Notes: a model not told the origin generated them from the letters alone. A DNA stretch of 64,000 bases from Paenarthrobacter sp. GOM3 (GCF_018215265.2 NZ_CP136562.1:3038001-3102000); one strand, 5' to 3'; positions 25,423 to 34,013 are shown, counted from the first letter of the stretch. Translations and numbers: made by a program.

Positions 25423-25848
25423 ATGGATTGGCTTTCACACATCTCCCAGATCAATTGGCTCGCCGTACTTTTGGCTTTCGTTTCAAGCATGGTGATCGGC
25501 TTTGTCTGGTACATGCCGGCCGTTATGGGAGGACGGTGGATGCAGGCAATCGGCAAGACCGAAGACGACCTCAAAAACATTGACGGCGGCGCCGGAATTT
25601 GGGTTCCCATGATGGTCGCAGCGGCCGTTACCAGCATCCTGCTGGCCATACTCATCAACGCACTGGACCTCAACACATTCCTTGCAGGTGGCTTCTTCGC
25701 CTTGGTCATCGCCCTGGTTTTCCGGTCCGGCGGCCACGTCATCCACAACGGATTCGCAGGGCGCCCCACGGCGGTGACGTTGATCGACTCCGGCCACGAC
25801 ATCGCGGCGATGACTGTCGCCGGGGCCATCATCGGGGCCATGCAGTAG
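25423..25848 (+). CDS. DUF1761 family four-helix membrane protein
   Basis: The 141-aa protein begins MDWLSHISQINWLAVLLAFV and contains GFVWYMPAVMGGRWMQAIGK, the Trp/Tyr-rich motif typical of DUF1761, then three further hydrophobic helices ending in AAMTVAGAIIGAM. No function is established for the family. It lies 10 bases after an lrp gene and 10 before corA, so the three may form one transcript with zapE. Confidence 0.85.
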   Translation: MDWLSHISQINWLAVLLAFVSSMVIGFVWYMPAVMGGRWMQAIGKTEDDLKNIDGGAGIWVPMMVAAAVTSILLAILINALDLNTFLAGGFFALVIALVFRSGGHVIHNGFAGRPTAVTLIDSGHDIAAMTVAGAIIGAMQ

Positions 25849-25858
25849 CGTTCAACCA

Positions 25859-26854
25859 GTGACCATTATCGACAATGCCGTATATGTAGACGGCGTACGC
25901 ACTGCCACCCCGAACAGCCTTGAGCAGACTTTCGAAACCCTTTCGGTGCACGGGGGCATGGCCTGGATCGGCTTGTACCGGCCAACACAGGAGGAAATGG
26001 CGGCGGTCGCCGCCGAGTTCGGCCTCCACGAACTGGCAGTGGAAGACGCTGTCTCGGCGCACCAGAGGCCCAAGCTGGAACGCTACGACCACAGCCTGTT
26101 CACGGTCCTCCGCCCCGCCCGCTACCTGGACGAGACCGAGACCGTGGAATTCGGCGAACTCCATGTCTTCACCGGTCCGAACTTCGTGGTCACCATCCGG
26201 CATGCTGAAACGGGAGGAGTGGCCCGCGTCCGCAAGCGTTTGGAAGAACGCCCCGATCTGCTGCGGCACGGTCCGGAGGCGGTGCTGTATGCCCTGGTGG
26301 ACCAAGTGGTGGACGATTATGCGCCCGTGATTGCCGGTCTGGAGAACGATATCGACGAGATCGAAGACCAGCTCTTCAGCGGCGACAGTGCGGTCTCGCG
26401 CCGTATCTACGAACTGGCGCGCGAAGTCATCCAGTTCCAGCGGGCCATCCATCCCCTCCCGGAGATGATGGTCCTGCTTGAAAAAGGCTTCGAAAAATAC
26501 GGGGTGGACATCGAATTGCAGCGTTCACTGCGCGACGTCGAGGACCACGCACAGCGTGTCATTTCCCGTGCGAACTCGTTCCGGGACCTCCTCCAGAACG
26601 CCCTCACCCTGGACGGAACGCTGACGGCGAACCGCCAAAACGAGGCAAGTGCCGCGCAGAACGAGCAGGTCAAGAAGATCTCCTCCTGGGCGGCCATCCT
26701 CTTCGCCCCGTCCTTCGTGGCAGGCGTTTACGGGATGAACTTCGACAATATGCCTGAGCTGCACTGGGAATACGGGTATCCGCTGGCCATCGGCCTGATG
26801 TTCGGCGCCGCCCTGCTCATGTACCTCATCTTCAAGCGAAAAGGGTGGCTGTGA
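25859..26854 (+). CDS. corA: CorA-family magnesium/cobalt transporter
   Basis: CorA is a pentameric Mg2+ channel. The 331-aa protein has a large cytoplasmic funnel domain (about 1-270), then two C-terminal helices with the selectivity motif GMN at 292-294 (FVAGVYGMNFDNMPEL) in the loop, and a basic end (FKRKGWL). GTG is the start. Its stop codon lies inside the zapE start region with a 4-base GTGA overlap, so the ATPase gene is translated from the same message. Confidence 0.95.
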   Translation: MTIIDNAVYVDGVRTATPNSLEQTFETLSVHGGMAWIGLYRPTQEEMAAVAAEFGLHELAVEDAVSAHQRPKLERYDHSLFTVLRPARYLDETETVEFGELHVFTGPNFVVTIRHAETGGVARVRKRLEERPDLLRHGPEAVLYALVDQVVDDYAPVIAGLENDIDEIEDQLFSGDSAVSRRIYELAREVIQFQRAIHPLPEMMVLLEKGFEKYGVDIELQRSLRDVEDHAQRVISRANSFRDLLQNALTLDGTLTANRQNEASAAQNEQVKKISSWAAILFAPSFVAGVYGMNFDNMPELHWEYGYPLAIGLMFGAALLMYLIFKRKGWL

Positions 26855-28002
26855 CTCCTGCCCTTGGGGTGGGTCCGCGTTCATTGCCGAACTCTGGCCG
26901 CGCCATGGTTGACGACATAGCGAACGACGCCGGCCGCTCGGGTTTCGAACTCGAGCACAGCCAGCGGCTGGCAGCCGAGCGGTTGGCGGCTTTCGGCGCC
27001 CAGCTGACCGGCCGCCGTCGTGCACTATCCCGAAAGGCGCCCCGGAGCCTCTACCTTCACGGACCCGTGGGCCGCGGCAAGACCTGGCTGATGGACCGCT
27101 TCTACTCGAAGTTGCCGGTCCGGAAGCGGCGAGTGCATTTCCACGATTTCTTCCGCTCGCTCCACGCCGGAACGCATGGTTCCACAGCGGGTAACGGAAC
27201 CATGATCCAGCGGTCGGTGGACGCGCTGCTGGCTGACATCGATGTGCTGTCTTTTGACGAGTTCCACGTCCATGACGTTGGAGACGGCATGTTCATCGCA
27301 CGCCTCCTCCGGGATGCGGCCAAACAACGCATTCCCTTGGTGGTGACCTCAAACTACGCTCCGGACGAGCTGCTGCCCAACCCCTTGTGGCATGAGCATT
27401 TTGTGCCCACCATCCAGGCCATCAAAGAAATGATGGACATCGTGGAGATCTCCGGAGCGTCGGATTTCCGACGTTTGCCTGCAGGCGCGGCCAAACCGGA
27501 GGGCCCTTCGGAAGGGTTCCGGTCGGGGCGCATCATTACGCCTGGGACGTCCACCCAACTGGGTCGCTTGGGCCTCTTCGTGCCTACCCCGTCGCAGAGC
27601 CGCGTTTTGACCCCCACCACGCAGCCGATCGTTGTCAGGAATTCCGATCCGGACCTGCTCTGGGTGGGCTTTGATGAACTATGCGGAGGGCTGACGTCGC
27701 CCGCGGACTACCTTGCCCTGGCGGACAGCTACACCACATGGGTGATCGACAATGTTCCCTCACCAACCGGAAACCATCCTGCGCGGGCGCCCGCCTGGCA
27801 GCGGTTCAGCAACGTAGTGGACGTGCTCCACGATCAGGACATCACCCTGTTCCTGGTAGGCAAGGGTCCCCTGGAGTGGGACGGCACCGGTTCCGGAGGC
27901 GTACTGCCGGTGGATCTGGCACGCATCGCGAGCCGCTTGTCATTGCTGACCCGCGACGAATCGGCCGGATCTCTTCACAGCGAAGAGTCTGCCGGAAGCT
28001 GA
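26851..28002 (+). CDS. zapE: ZapE/AFG1-like ATPase
   Basis: This AFG1-like P-loop ATPase belongs to the ZapE family, linked to FtsZ-ring dynamics in E. coli and to mitochondrial protein turnover in yeast. Walker A is HGPVGRGKTWLMD (about 70-82) and Walker B is VLSFDEFHVHD (about 132-142), followed by VVTSNYAPDELLPNPLWHEHF. At about 383 aa it has normal length. GTG 26851 overlaps the corA stop by 4 bases (AAAGGG five bases upstream). The stop codon sits in the loop of a 14-bp terminator stem. The CorA linkage has no obvious functional explanation. Confidence 0.9.
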   Translation: MTPALGVGPRSLPNSGRAMVDDIANDAGRSGFELEHSQRLAAERLAAFGAQLTGRRRALSRKAPRSLYLHGPVGRGKTWLMDRFYSKLPVRKRRVHFHDFFRSLHAGTHGSTAGNGTMIQRSVDALLADIDVLSFDEFHVHDVGDGMFIARLLRDAAKQRIPLVVTSNYAPDELLPNPLWHEHFVPTIQAIKEMMDIVEISGASDFRRLPAGAAKPEGPSEGFRSGRIITPGTSTQLGRLGLFVPTPSQSRVLTPTTQPIVVRNSDPDLLWVGFDELCGGLTSPADYLALADSYTTWVIDNVPSPTGNHPARAPAWQRFSNVVDVLHDQDITLFLVGKGPLEWDGTGSGGVLPVDLARIASRLSLLTRDESAGSLHSEESAGS

Positions 28003-28016
28003 GCTTCCGGCAGACT
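27986..28016. terminator. Perfect 14-bp terminator hairpin spanning the zapE stop
   Basis: AGTCTGCCGGAAGC (27986-27999) pairs with GCTTCCGGCAGACT (28003-28016). The 3-base loop is the zapE TGA stop codon, 28000-28002. TTTCC follows. The last codons of zapE form the left arm, and ferritin converges from the other side. Confidence 0.85.
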
Positions 28017-28035
28017 TTCCCTAGTGTCCAGATGC

Positions 28036-28566
28036 CTAGAGGGCTCCGCCAGCGGCGCCAGGGGCGCTGGCATCGTTTCCGCCGTCGCCGACGGTCTCGC
28101 GGGCCACATAGTTTTCGATGTCGAAGAGGTTTTCGGCGCGTTCGGTGATGTTCAACAGGGTGGTCATTGAAGCCACTTCCTCCACCTGTTCTTTCAGGAA
28201 CCACAACATGAACTGCTCGCCCAGGGCATCCCCCTCAGCACGGGCGACGCGGAACATCTCCTCGATATCGCGGGTGACTTGTTTCTCCTGCTCCAAAGCC
28301 AACGCAATCGGCTCTTTGGCGTTGGCAAAGTTATTGCGCACAGGGGCGACGCCCGGAATCTCCACATGCACATTACGGTCCAGCATGTACTGAACCATCA
28401 TCATGGCGTGGTTACGTTCCTCAAGTGACTGACGATAGAAGTGACGGGCCAGTTGCGGCAGGTCCTCGCCGTCAAAGTACACAGCCACAGCGATGTACTG
28501 CTGGGACGCTGCAAACTCGTTGGCAACCTGGGCGGACAACAGTTCATTGAATGTCTTCTTAGCCAT
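28036..28566 (-). CDS. Bacterial ferritin (non-haem iron storage)
   Basis: The 176-aa four-helix-bundle protein has the ferroxidase-site pattern: E in ANEFAASQQYIAVAVYFDGE, the SLEERNHAMMMVQYML helix and WFLKEQVEEVASM in helix 4. No haem-binding Met typical of bacterioferritin is obvious, so it is closer to FtnA/BfrB-type ferritin. The tail is low complexity (GNDASAPGAAGGAL). It stores iron as a 24-mer in the cytoplasm. It is transcribed alone, convergent with zapE. Confidence 0.93.
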   Translation of the reverse strand: MAKKTFNELLSAQVANEFAASQQYIAVAVYFDGEDLPQLARHFYRQSLEERNHAMMMVQYMLDRNVHVEIPGVAPVRNNFANAKEPIALALEQEKQVTRDIEEMFRVARAEGDALGEQFMLWFLKEQVEEVASMTTLLNITERAENLFDIENYVARETVGDGGNDASAPGAAGGAL

Positions 28567-28610
28567 GGCACGATCCTACAGTCGGGCCCGGACAGTTCAC
28601 GGCCTCCGAT

Positions 28611-28982
28611 TTACGGGAGAAGAGCAGCGATCCACACGCCTGTCGCAGCCGCCAGCACGCTCGCGGCCATGGTTCCCAAACCATTGACAAGCGCCAAACC
28701 CGTTCGCCCGCTTCGGACCAGGCGAATGGTCTCCAAGCTGGCCGTGCTGAACGTGGTGTAGCCTCCCAGGAAGCCTGTGCCGACGATCAGCAGCAGCGAC
28801 TCGGGCGCCTGACCACGCATGACGAGTCCGGCGAGGAAGCCCAGGACCAAGGACCCGGAAACATTGATGAGGATCGTGCCCCAAGGCAATGCCGTCCGGA
28901 AGCGGGCGCGGACCAGCCCGTCCACCACGAAACGTGCCGCCGCGCCCAGTCCGCCGGCGAGCGCCAGAAGGATGACTGTCAC
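28611..28982 (-). CDS. crcB: Fluoride channel CrcB/FluC (first copy)
   Basis: FluC channels export fluoride as antiparallel dimers. The 123-aa protein begins with GTG 28982, overlapping the previous crcB stop by 4 bases, and reads GGLGAAARFVVDG, then NVSGSLVLGFLAGL and the signature GFLGGYTTFSTASLE, whose Asn and Phe/Thr line the pore. Four hydrophobic helices are visible. The pair of adjacent crcB genes suggests a heterodimer or two opposite-topology partners. The gene ends the usp-crcB-crcB operon. Confidence 0.92.
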   Translation of the reverse strand: MTVILLALAGGLGAAARFVVDGLVRARFRTALPWGTILINVSGSLVLGFLAGLVMRGQAPESLLLIVGTGFLGGYTTFSTASLETIRLVRSGRTGLALVNGLGTMAASVLAAATGVWIAALLP

Positions 28983-29422
28983 GGATTTCGGCCTTTGGTG
29001 AGCCTGTGCTGCCATGAACCCAACCAGATACCTGCAGTTGTAGCGGCCACACCGCCCACGAGGCTGGCAGCAAGGTAACCCAACGCTGCGGGCCCCGTAC
29101 CTGCGGCAAACAGGTGAACAGCGTCCACCGCCAATGTGCTGTACGTGGTGTAGGCGCCTAAGAACCCCGTACCCAGGGCGAGCCTGATGACCCGGCGACT
29201 GCCGACGTCGGGCCCTCTGCGTGACAGCCCTTCGAGGAGTGCGCCGAGCGCCAACGCTCCGGTCAGGTTGATGGCCAGGGTGGGAAGAGGCCACCCTCCT
29301 GGCGCCGGGATGACGAGGCCGAGGCCGTAGCGCGTGAGCGCGCCCAGGACTCCGCCTGCAGCCACCATTCCAATGAATCGCCAATGAAGGTGGACTGGGC
29401 GCTTGGCCTCAGTCGTCGTCAT
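28979..29422 (-). CDS. crcB: Fluoride channel CrcB/FluC (second copy)
   Basis: This paralogue of 147 aa has a 15-residue polar extension (MTTTEAKRPVHLHWR) and the same family core: GVLGALTRYGLG, NLTGALALGALLEG and GFLGAYTTYSTLAVD. Its start overlaps the Usp gene end by 14 bases, with GACGACGAC shared in two frames, and its stop overlaps the next crcB by 4. The key motifs are intact. I saw no fluoride-riboswitch-like sequence ahead of the operon. Confidence 0.92.
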   Translation of the reverse strand: MTTTEAKRPVHLHWRFIGMVAAGGVLGALTRYGLGLVIPAPGGWPLPTLAINLTGALALGALLEGLSRRGPDVGSRRVIRLALGTGFLGAYTTYSTLAVDAVHLFAAGTGPAALGYLAASLVGGVAATTAGIWLGSWQHRLTKGRNP

Positions 29423-29933
29423 CGTTGGCCGGGACCCTGGGGTTTACGGGGACGACCAGCACGGGACGGTCTTGACGATGGAACAGATGGCGGGCAACGG
29501 AGCCGGAGGTCATTTCCTTGAGTGCGGCAGTCAACGTATGGTCGCGTGTGCCCACCACGATCATGGCCGCGCCCAGCTCGTGGGCTTCGCGGGCCAGTGC
29601 GTGCGCAGGCTCCCCCGCCAGTGGCACCAGTGACCATTCGACGCCGGCACCAGCCAGTTGGGCGGCCAGCGATGCCTTCAGCGAGCGGGGAATGGCCTCG
29701 GTTTCTTCGTCAACACCGTCCGGATCGATCGGGGCCGAGGGACCCCCTACGGTGCCATCAACCGGATAAGCCGTTGTGTCAGCGTAGGCGCACACCAGAG
29801 GCCGTCCCGAGAGGGCAGCCATGTGGACGGCCTGTTCAACCACGACGGGATGTTGGCCAGGCATGACGCCTACCAGGATTGGTCCGGTCATGCGGCCGGG
29901 CTCCGGTGAGCGGCGTTCGGGCGTGTCAGTCAC
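29409..29933 (-). CDS. Universal stress protein (UspA) domain protein
   Basis: The 174-aa protein has one Usp domain: PILVGVMPGQHPVVVEQAVHMA at the start, ALAREAHELGAAMIVVGTRDH, and the nucleotide-binding G-rich motif GSVARHLFHRQDRPVLVVP at the end. Binding of ATP or AMP is likely from this motif. It carries a Pro/Asp/Glu-rich insert (about 55-80). It is the first gene of an operon with two CrcB channels, which suggests stress-linked fluoride resistance or a role in channel control; this is inferred from position only. Confidence 0.88.
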   Translation of the reverse strand: MTDTPERRSPEPGRMTGPILVGVMPGQHPVVVEQAVHMAALSGRPLVCAYADTTAYPVDGTVGGPSAPIDPDGVDEETEAIPRSLKASLAAQLAGAGVEWSLVPLAGEPAHALAREAHELGAAMIVVGTRDHTLTAALKEMTSGSVARHLFHRQDRPVLVVPVNPRVPANDDDD

Positions 29934-29993
29934 ACGGCAAGTCTAAGACGCCCTCCCGGCCGCACCTGCAACGCCTTGCCCGTCCCGCCGGAA

Positions 29994-31709
29994 TCATCGA
30001 CGGCGACCCGCCCACCAGCCGGCCAGCAGCGGGAGCACCGAACCGAACATCAGCACGGTACCCAAAGTGGGGTCGGCTTGCCGAACCACGGCGCCCGCAA
30101 TCAGGACGGCGCCAAAGATCACCGCGCCCACTGCCCTGTGTGCCAGTCGAATGAGTCGTCCCACTTGCCGTTCCAACCGTTGGCTGGAAATCTGCAGCGA
30201 GCCGTCCTCGATGTGCGTGATCACGCCATCCAGGCGCTTGGGCAAGCGCAAGGCAACGACTGCGGCATCAAACGCCTGGGCCGCCACATCCTTGGCAAGC
30301 CCGCCGCGCTCATCGCGGAGCAACTGCGCCGCGTAAGGTTCCACGGAGTTCCAGAGATTGAACCGGCTGTCCAATGAGCTGCAAACCCCGGACGTGAGGG
30401 ACATTGCCCGGATGATGAGCAGGAAATTCTCCGGCAACTGGAAGGGCAGCGATCGGACCACCGTGCCGAACTCGGCACCGAAATCGCGGAACTCGCGCGG
30501 ATCCACGTCCCTCAATTCGGCGAAGCCCATTCCGCCAAACCGGTCGAAGAGCTGGGACATGGCCCGCTCCAGCTCAGGTTTGTCAGCCGAAGGCATCAGA
30601 ACGCCAACGTCGCCGATGGCCTCCACCAGCCCCTTGCCATCCCGGGAGGCGGCTGCGATCAAAAGTTTGCGCAGGCCACTTCGCGTCCTCGGGGCAACCT
30701 CGCCCATCATGCCAAAATCGATGAACGTCAGCTTCCACGGATGCTCCGCTGGGCCCTTGGCTGGCGTGACGAAAATATTGCCCGGATGCGGGTCGGCGTG
30801 GAAAAAGCCGTTCGTGAACAACTGGTCAAACATGACGGAGGCGAAAACTGGTGCGACCTTGGCCGGGTCTATGCCGGCTTCCCGCAAAGCCCCAGCGTCG
30901 GTGATTTTGATGGCCGTGACATCTTCCAGGGTGAGCACGCGCCTTGTTGTCCGTTCCCAGACGATCGCGGGCACCGTTACGCGGGCATCGTTGGCGAAAT
31001 CAGCCGCGAAGCGCTCCGAATTCGCCGCCTCGTTCAGGTAGTCGATTTCCTCGAGGCTGGTCTTCTCGAACTCTTTGATGAGGGCCGACACATCGGCACG
31101 GTCTGACACCAGGCGGATGCGGCTTAGCCAGCCGCCCACCCGGCGCAAGGCGGCCAGGTCGACGTCGACAATGGCTTGGATACCCGGGCGCTGAACTTTG
31201 AACACCACGCTGCTGAGTCCGGTGTCGGCGGCATTAGCGGGCAGGAGCTGTGCCCGATGCGCCTGGCCCAGGGACGCCGCGGCGATTGGCACTTCCTCGA
31301 TCGAAGCAAAAATTGCCCCCAACGGCGCGCCCAACTCGGCCTCGGCAAGGGATCGGATCGCAGGGAAAGGCACTGGAGGCACCTCGTCCTGCAGCCCTTC
31401 CAATTCGGCGGTTATTTCCGGCGGAAGGACATCCAAGCGGGAAGACATGAACTGTCCCACCTTGATCATCAGTCCCCCCAGCTCCACCGCCAGGTCATGG
31501 AACCGTTGCGCGAAAGTGCGCATCCTCCTGGCCCGGTTGCGCTCCCCAATCCGACGCAACCCCACCCGCGGCAGCATGAGCTCAAACCACCAGGTGACAG
31601 CAAGATGCCAAGCGGCGAAACGCAGGATTCGGCGATAGCGGGCACGGGTGTCCCCCGCGCCCGGTGCTGGATCTGCCCGGTCGCGCCGAACCGACGCCAC
31701 CCCTGTCAA
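29994..31709 (-). CDS. AarF/UbiB (ABC1) family atypical protein kinase
   Basis: These proteins share an atypical kinase fold and affect quinone synthesis or lipid handling. The 571-aa protein has the family motif LGGLMIKVGQFMSSR (KVGQ at 83-86), the Ala-rich nucleotide loop AAASLGQAH (143-151), catalytic HADPHPGN (304-311) and DFG (331-333). Two C-terminal hydrophobic helices (VIFGAVLIAGAVV, VLMFGSVLPLLAGWW) anchor it to the membrane. Its start (ATGA) overlaps the PadR stop by 4 bases, so the regulator and kinase are translated together. The substrate is unknown. Confidence 0.92.
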   Translation of the reverse strand: MTGVASVRRDRADPAPGAGDTRARYRRILRFAAWHLAVTWWFELMLPRVGLRRIGERNRARRMRTFAQRFHDLAVELGGLMIKVGQFMSSRLDVLPPEITAELEGLQDEVPPVPFPAIRSLAEAELGAPLGAIFASIEEVPIAAASLGQAHRAQLLPANAADTGLSSVVFKVQRPGIQAIVDVDLAALRRVGGWLSRIRLVSDRADVSALIKEFEKTSLEEIDYLNEAANSERFAADFANDARVTVPAIVWERTTRRVLTLEDVTAIKITDAGALREAGIDPAKVAPVFASVMFDQLFTNGFFHADPHPGNIFVTPAKGPAEHPWKLTFIDFGMMGEVAPRTRSGLRKLLIAAASRDGKGLVEAIGDVGVLMPSADKPELERAMSQLFDRFGGMGFAELRDVDPREFRDFGAEFGTVVRSLPFQLPENFLLIIRAMSLTSGVCSSLDSRFNLWNSVEPYAAQLLRDERGGLAKDVAAQAFDAAVVALRLPKRLDGVITHIEDGSLQISSQRLERQVGRLIRLAHRAVGAVIFGAVLIAGAVVRQADPTLGTVLMFGSVLPLLAGWWAGRRR

Positions 31710-32248
31710 TCCTGGGCGAGGATGGAGTAGAGCCGGCGTCGTGCCTCTTCAAGCACGGTGACCGCTTCCTGCACTTGCTTGGGCGTTCCGGTGCGACCCA
31801 CTTGGGCCGCGGCTTGCGCAAGCGCCATTCCGGCTTTGGGTAGTGCCCCGAACCCTGGGCCCGACCCCGTGCCCGTGGACTCCCATGGTGAAGAGGTTTC
31901 AGAGTCGGCCAGGTACTCCCGTCCGGCCTCAGTCAAGGAGTAGATCTTGCGTCCGTTGGATTCCTCCGAACTGACGAATCCTTCGTCCGCGAGCAGTTGC
32001 AGCGTGGGGTATACGGACCCGGCGCTTGGCTTCCAGCTTCCTTTGCTGCGCTCATCGATTTCACGAATGATCTGATAGCCGTGCATGGGGCGCTCTGCCA
32101 GCAGCGCCAGGACGGCCGTGCGGAGTTCGCCCCGCCCTGCCCTGGTTCCGGAACGTTTCTCGAACCGCGAACGAAACTCGTCAACGGCCTGCCACATCCC
32201 GTCAAAACTGTTGCCCATGAATCCGCCTGCGGGGAATGAATCCTGCAT
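31706..32248 (-). CDS. PadR-family transcriptional regulator
   Basis: The winged-helix domain lies at about 45-120 (LRTAVLALLAERPMHGYQIIREIDERSKGSWKPSAGSVYPTLQLL, the PadR hallmark), with a C-terminal helical dimerisation region. I chose ATG 32248, which follows GAGGTGG; the frame opens nine bases earlier with GTG. Three TATCGTT direct repeats stand 24-50 bases upstream, so autorepression is likely. It is the first gene of a two-gene unit with the AarF-like kinase. Confidence 0.93.
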   Translation of the reverse strand: MQDSFPAGGFMGNSFDGMWQAVDEFRSRFEKRSGTRAGRGELRTAVLALLAERPMHGYQIIREIDERSKGSWKPSAGSVYPTLQLLADEGFVSSEESNGRKIYSLTEAGREYLADSETSSPWESTGTGSGPGFGALPKAGMALAQAAAQVGRTGTPKQVQEAVTVLEEARRRLYSILAQD

Positions 32249-32271
32249 CTTGCCCACCTCAATTTGTAGCG

Positions 32272-32298
32272 AACGATACTGAACGATAGTTAACGATA
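32272..32298. promoter_or_regulatory. Three phased AACGATA direct repeats, candidate PadR operator
   Basis: AACGATA (TATCGTT on the minus strand) occurs at 32272-32278, 32282-32288 and 32292-32298, exactly 10 bases apart, in the short region upstream of padR. Repeats one helical turn apart place binding faces on one side of the DNA. Confidence 0.65.
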
Positions 32299-32351
32299 TG
32301 CCTCGATCAAGGCCCAGACAATGGCCGTGACGGCCTCCAGGTACAGGAAAT

Positions 32352-32389
32352 CCCGGGCAGACGCGTGGATGGAAACGCGTCTGCCCGGG
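32352..32389. terminator. Perfect 15-bp terminator hairpin after the EmrB-type MFS gene
   Basis: CCCGGGCAGACGCGT (32352-32366) pairs with ACGCGTCTGCCCGGG (32375-32389), with loop ggatggaa. On the minus strand it begins 15 bases beyond the MFS stop and is followed by ATTTCC. It insulates the MFS gene from padR. Confidence 0.8.
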
Positions 32390-32404
32390 GCGATGCCGGA
32401 TTGG

Positions 32405-33865
32405 CTATGCTGCGACCCGCGAGGGCTTCTTCAGGAACAGTGCCACAACCAGCGCAGTGAGCAGGCAGAGTCCTGCGTTCACGCAGATGGCGGTAGTGAC
32501 GCCGCTAAGGACGGCGGGAGCCTGGTTGTTGCCGACGGCCAGGATCTGAGCTGTGAAGATTGCGCTCATGACCGGGATACCCATGGTGATGCCGACCTGC
32601 TGGCTCATGGTCGCCAGCCCCGTTGCCAAGCCCTGTTCCCCATCCGGGAGTCCGGAGGTTGCGGTGACCATGAACCCGACAATGACTACCAGGTTGGCGA
32701 CTCCGCCAATGAACGTGGCAACCAGCAACAAGACAATGGATGCGGGATCCGCGCTCAAGAGCACCAAGGATCCGGTGGCAATGGCCTGGACGATGAAGCC
32801 GTAGACAATTGCTTTCTTGCTACCGATCCTGCCAATGACCTTGGGGCCAAGAACCCCGCCCAGCACCGTGCCGAGGCCAAGGACGGCAAACGCCAAACCT
32901 GCGCCCAACGGCGTATAGCCGAGGACCTGCTGCAGGTACAGCGTCAGCAGGAACACCAACGACGTTTCGGTGACGAAAGCAAGAATGCCTGCGATATTGC
33001 CCCAAGCGACAGTGGAGCGCTTGAGGATATCAAGTGGAACCAACGGGGAGGCAGCACGGCGCTCGACGGCAACAAAAGCCACAAACAGCACGACGGCGGC
33101 CGCCAACGCTCCCAGCGTCAGCGGATCCGTCCAGGAGTGCTCTGCAGCGTTCGTCAGACCGAATACGAGGGCCAGCAGCCCCAGGGTTACGGTGATGGCA
33201 CCGGGGACGTCCAGTCGCAGTTTCGTGGCGGGCTTGCTTTCGGCCAGCACGACCGGAGCGATGATCAACACGGCGATGGCTACTGGGACGTTGAAGAAGA
33301 ACGCCCACCGCCAACTGAGCAACTCGGTCAACAGGCCGCCGAGAATGGCTCCGGTAGTGAACCCGGCCGCCATGAGTGAACCGTTGAGCCCCAGGGCTTT
33401 GTCGCGCAATGGCCCTTCCGGGAATGAGGCCAGGAGAAGTGACAAGGCCGCTGGCACCACGATGGCCGTGGCAACACCTTGTCCAACGCGGGCAATCAGC
33501 AGTAACGCGGGATCCGCGGCCAAACCACCGGCCAGGGACGCGGCTCCCAGCAGGGCCATACCGAGGATGAACATTTTGCGACGGCCCGCAATGTCGGCAA
33601 CCCGGCCGAAGAGCAACGTCAGGCCCGCGGCGCAGAGGGCGAAAGCCGTGGCGATCCACTGCAGGTTCTCAAGGCTGAAACCGACGTCGGCGCCAATCGC
33701 CGGCAGGGCGACGTTCAGAATGGAGAAGTCGACAGCGAGGGTGAAGCTTGCCGCGAGCAGGACGATGAGGGCGAGTCGTTGCCGGCCGGTCATGTCCACA
33801 CCCTTGTTCCGAGGCGGCGTATCGATGAACGTTGGGCCGGTGGTGACATCCGGTTGTGTGGTCAT
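32405..33865 (-). CDS. EmrB/QacA-type MFS multidrug exporter, 14 helices
   Basis: This DHA2-type drug:proton antiporter of 486 aa has helix 1 with DFSILNVALPAIGADVGF, loop 2-3 FGRVADIAGRRKMFILGM, the antiporter motif C-like GLNGSLMAAGFTTGAILGGLL (about 135-155), and about 14 hydrophobic helices. I chose ATG 33865 (MTTQPDVTTGP) since GGAAG precedes it; the frame extends to 33949. It is divergent from an XRE-type regulator gene, which probably controls it. The substrate is unknown. Confidence 0.9.
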   Translation of the reverse strand: MTTQPDVTTGPTFIDTPPRNKGVDMTGRQRLALIVLLAASFTLAVDFSILNVALPAIGADVGFSLENLQWIATAFALCAAGLTLLFGRVADIAGRRKMFILGMALLGAASLAGGLAADPALLLIARVGQGVATAIVVPAALSLLLASFPEGPLRDKALGLNGSLMAAGFTTGAILGGLLTELLSWRWAFFFNVPVAIAVLIIAPVVLAESKPATKLRLDVPGAITVTLGLLALVFGLTNAAEHSWTDPLTLGALAAAVVLFVAFVAVERRAASPLVPLDILKRSTVAWGNIAGILAFVTETSLVFLLTLYLQQVLGYTPLGAGLAFAVLGLGTVLGGVLGPKVIGRIGSKKAIVYGFIVQAIATGSLVLLSADPASIVLLLVATFIGGVANLVVIVGFMVTATSGLPDGEQGLATGLATMSQQVGITMGIPVMSAIFTAQILAVGNNQAPAVLSGVTTAICVNAGLCLLTALVVALFLKKPSRVAA

Positions 33866-34013
33866 TTGGGTGATCTTCCTGTGGAGGTGTGCCCGCCCCT
33901 TGGCGGTGTCTTCGCTTCCACACTCTCCGAATGTCCACTCGCCAACCACACCCCCTTTTGCCTACCCCTGACAGGGACAGGACAGCGTCCGTCGAGACAG
34001 GCAGAATGGGGCC

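Noticed and set aside
29934..29993. Possible fluoride riboswitch ahead of the usp-crcB operon
   Set aside because: The 60-base region lacks the conserved crcB-motif core and pseudoknot pattern that I could recognise.
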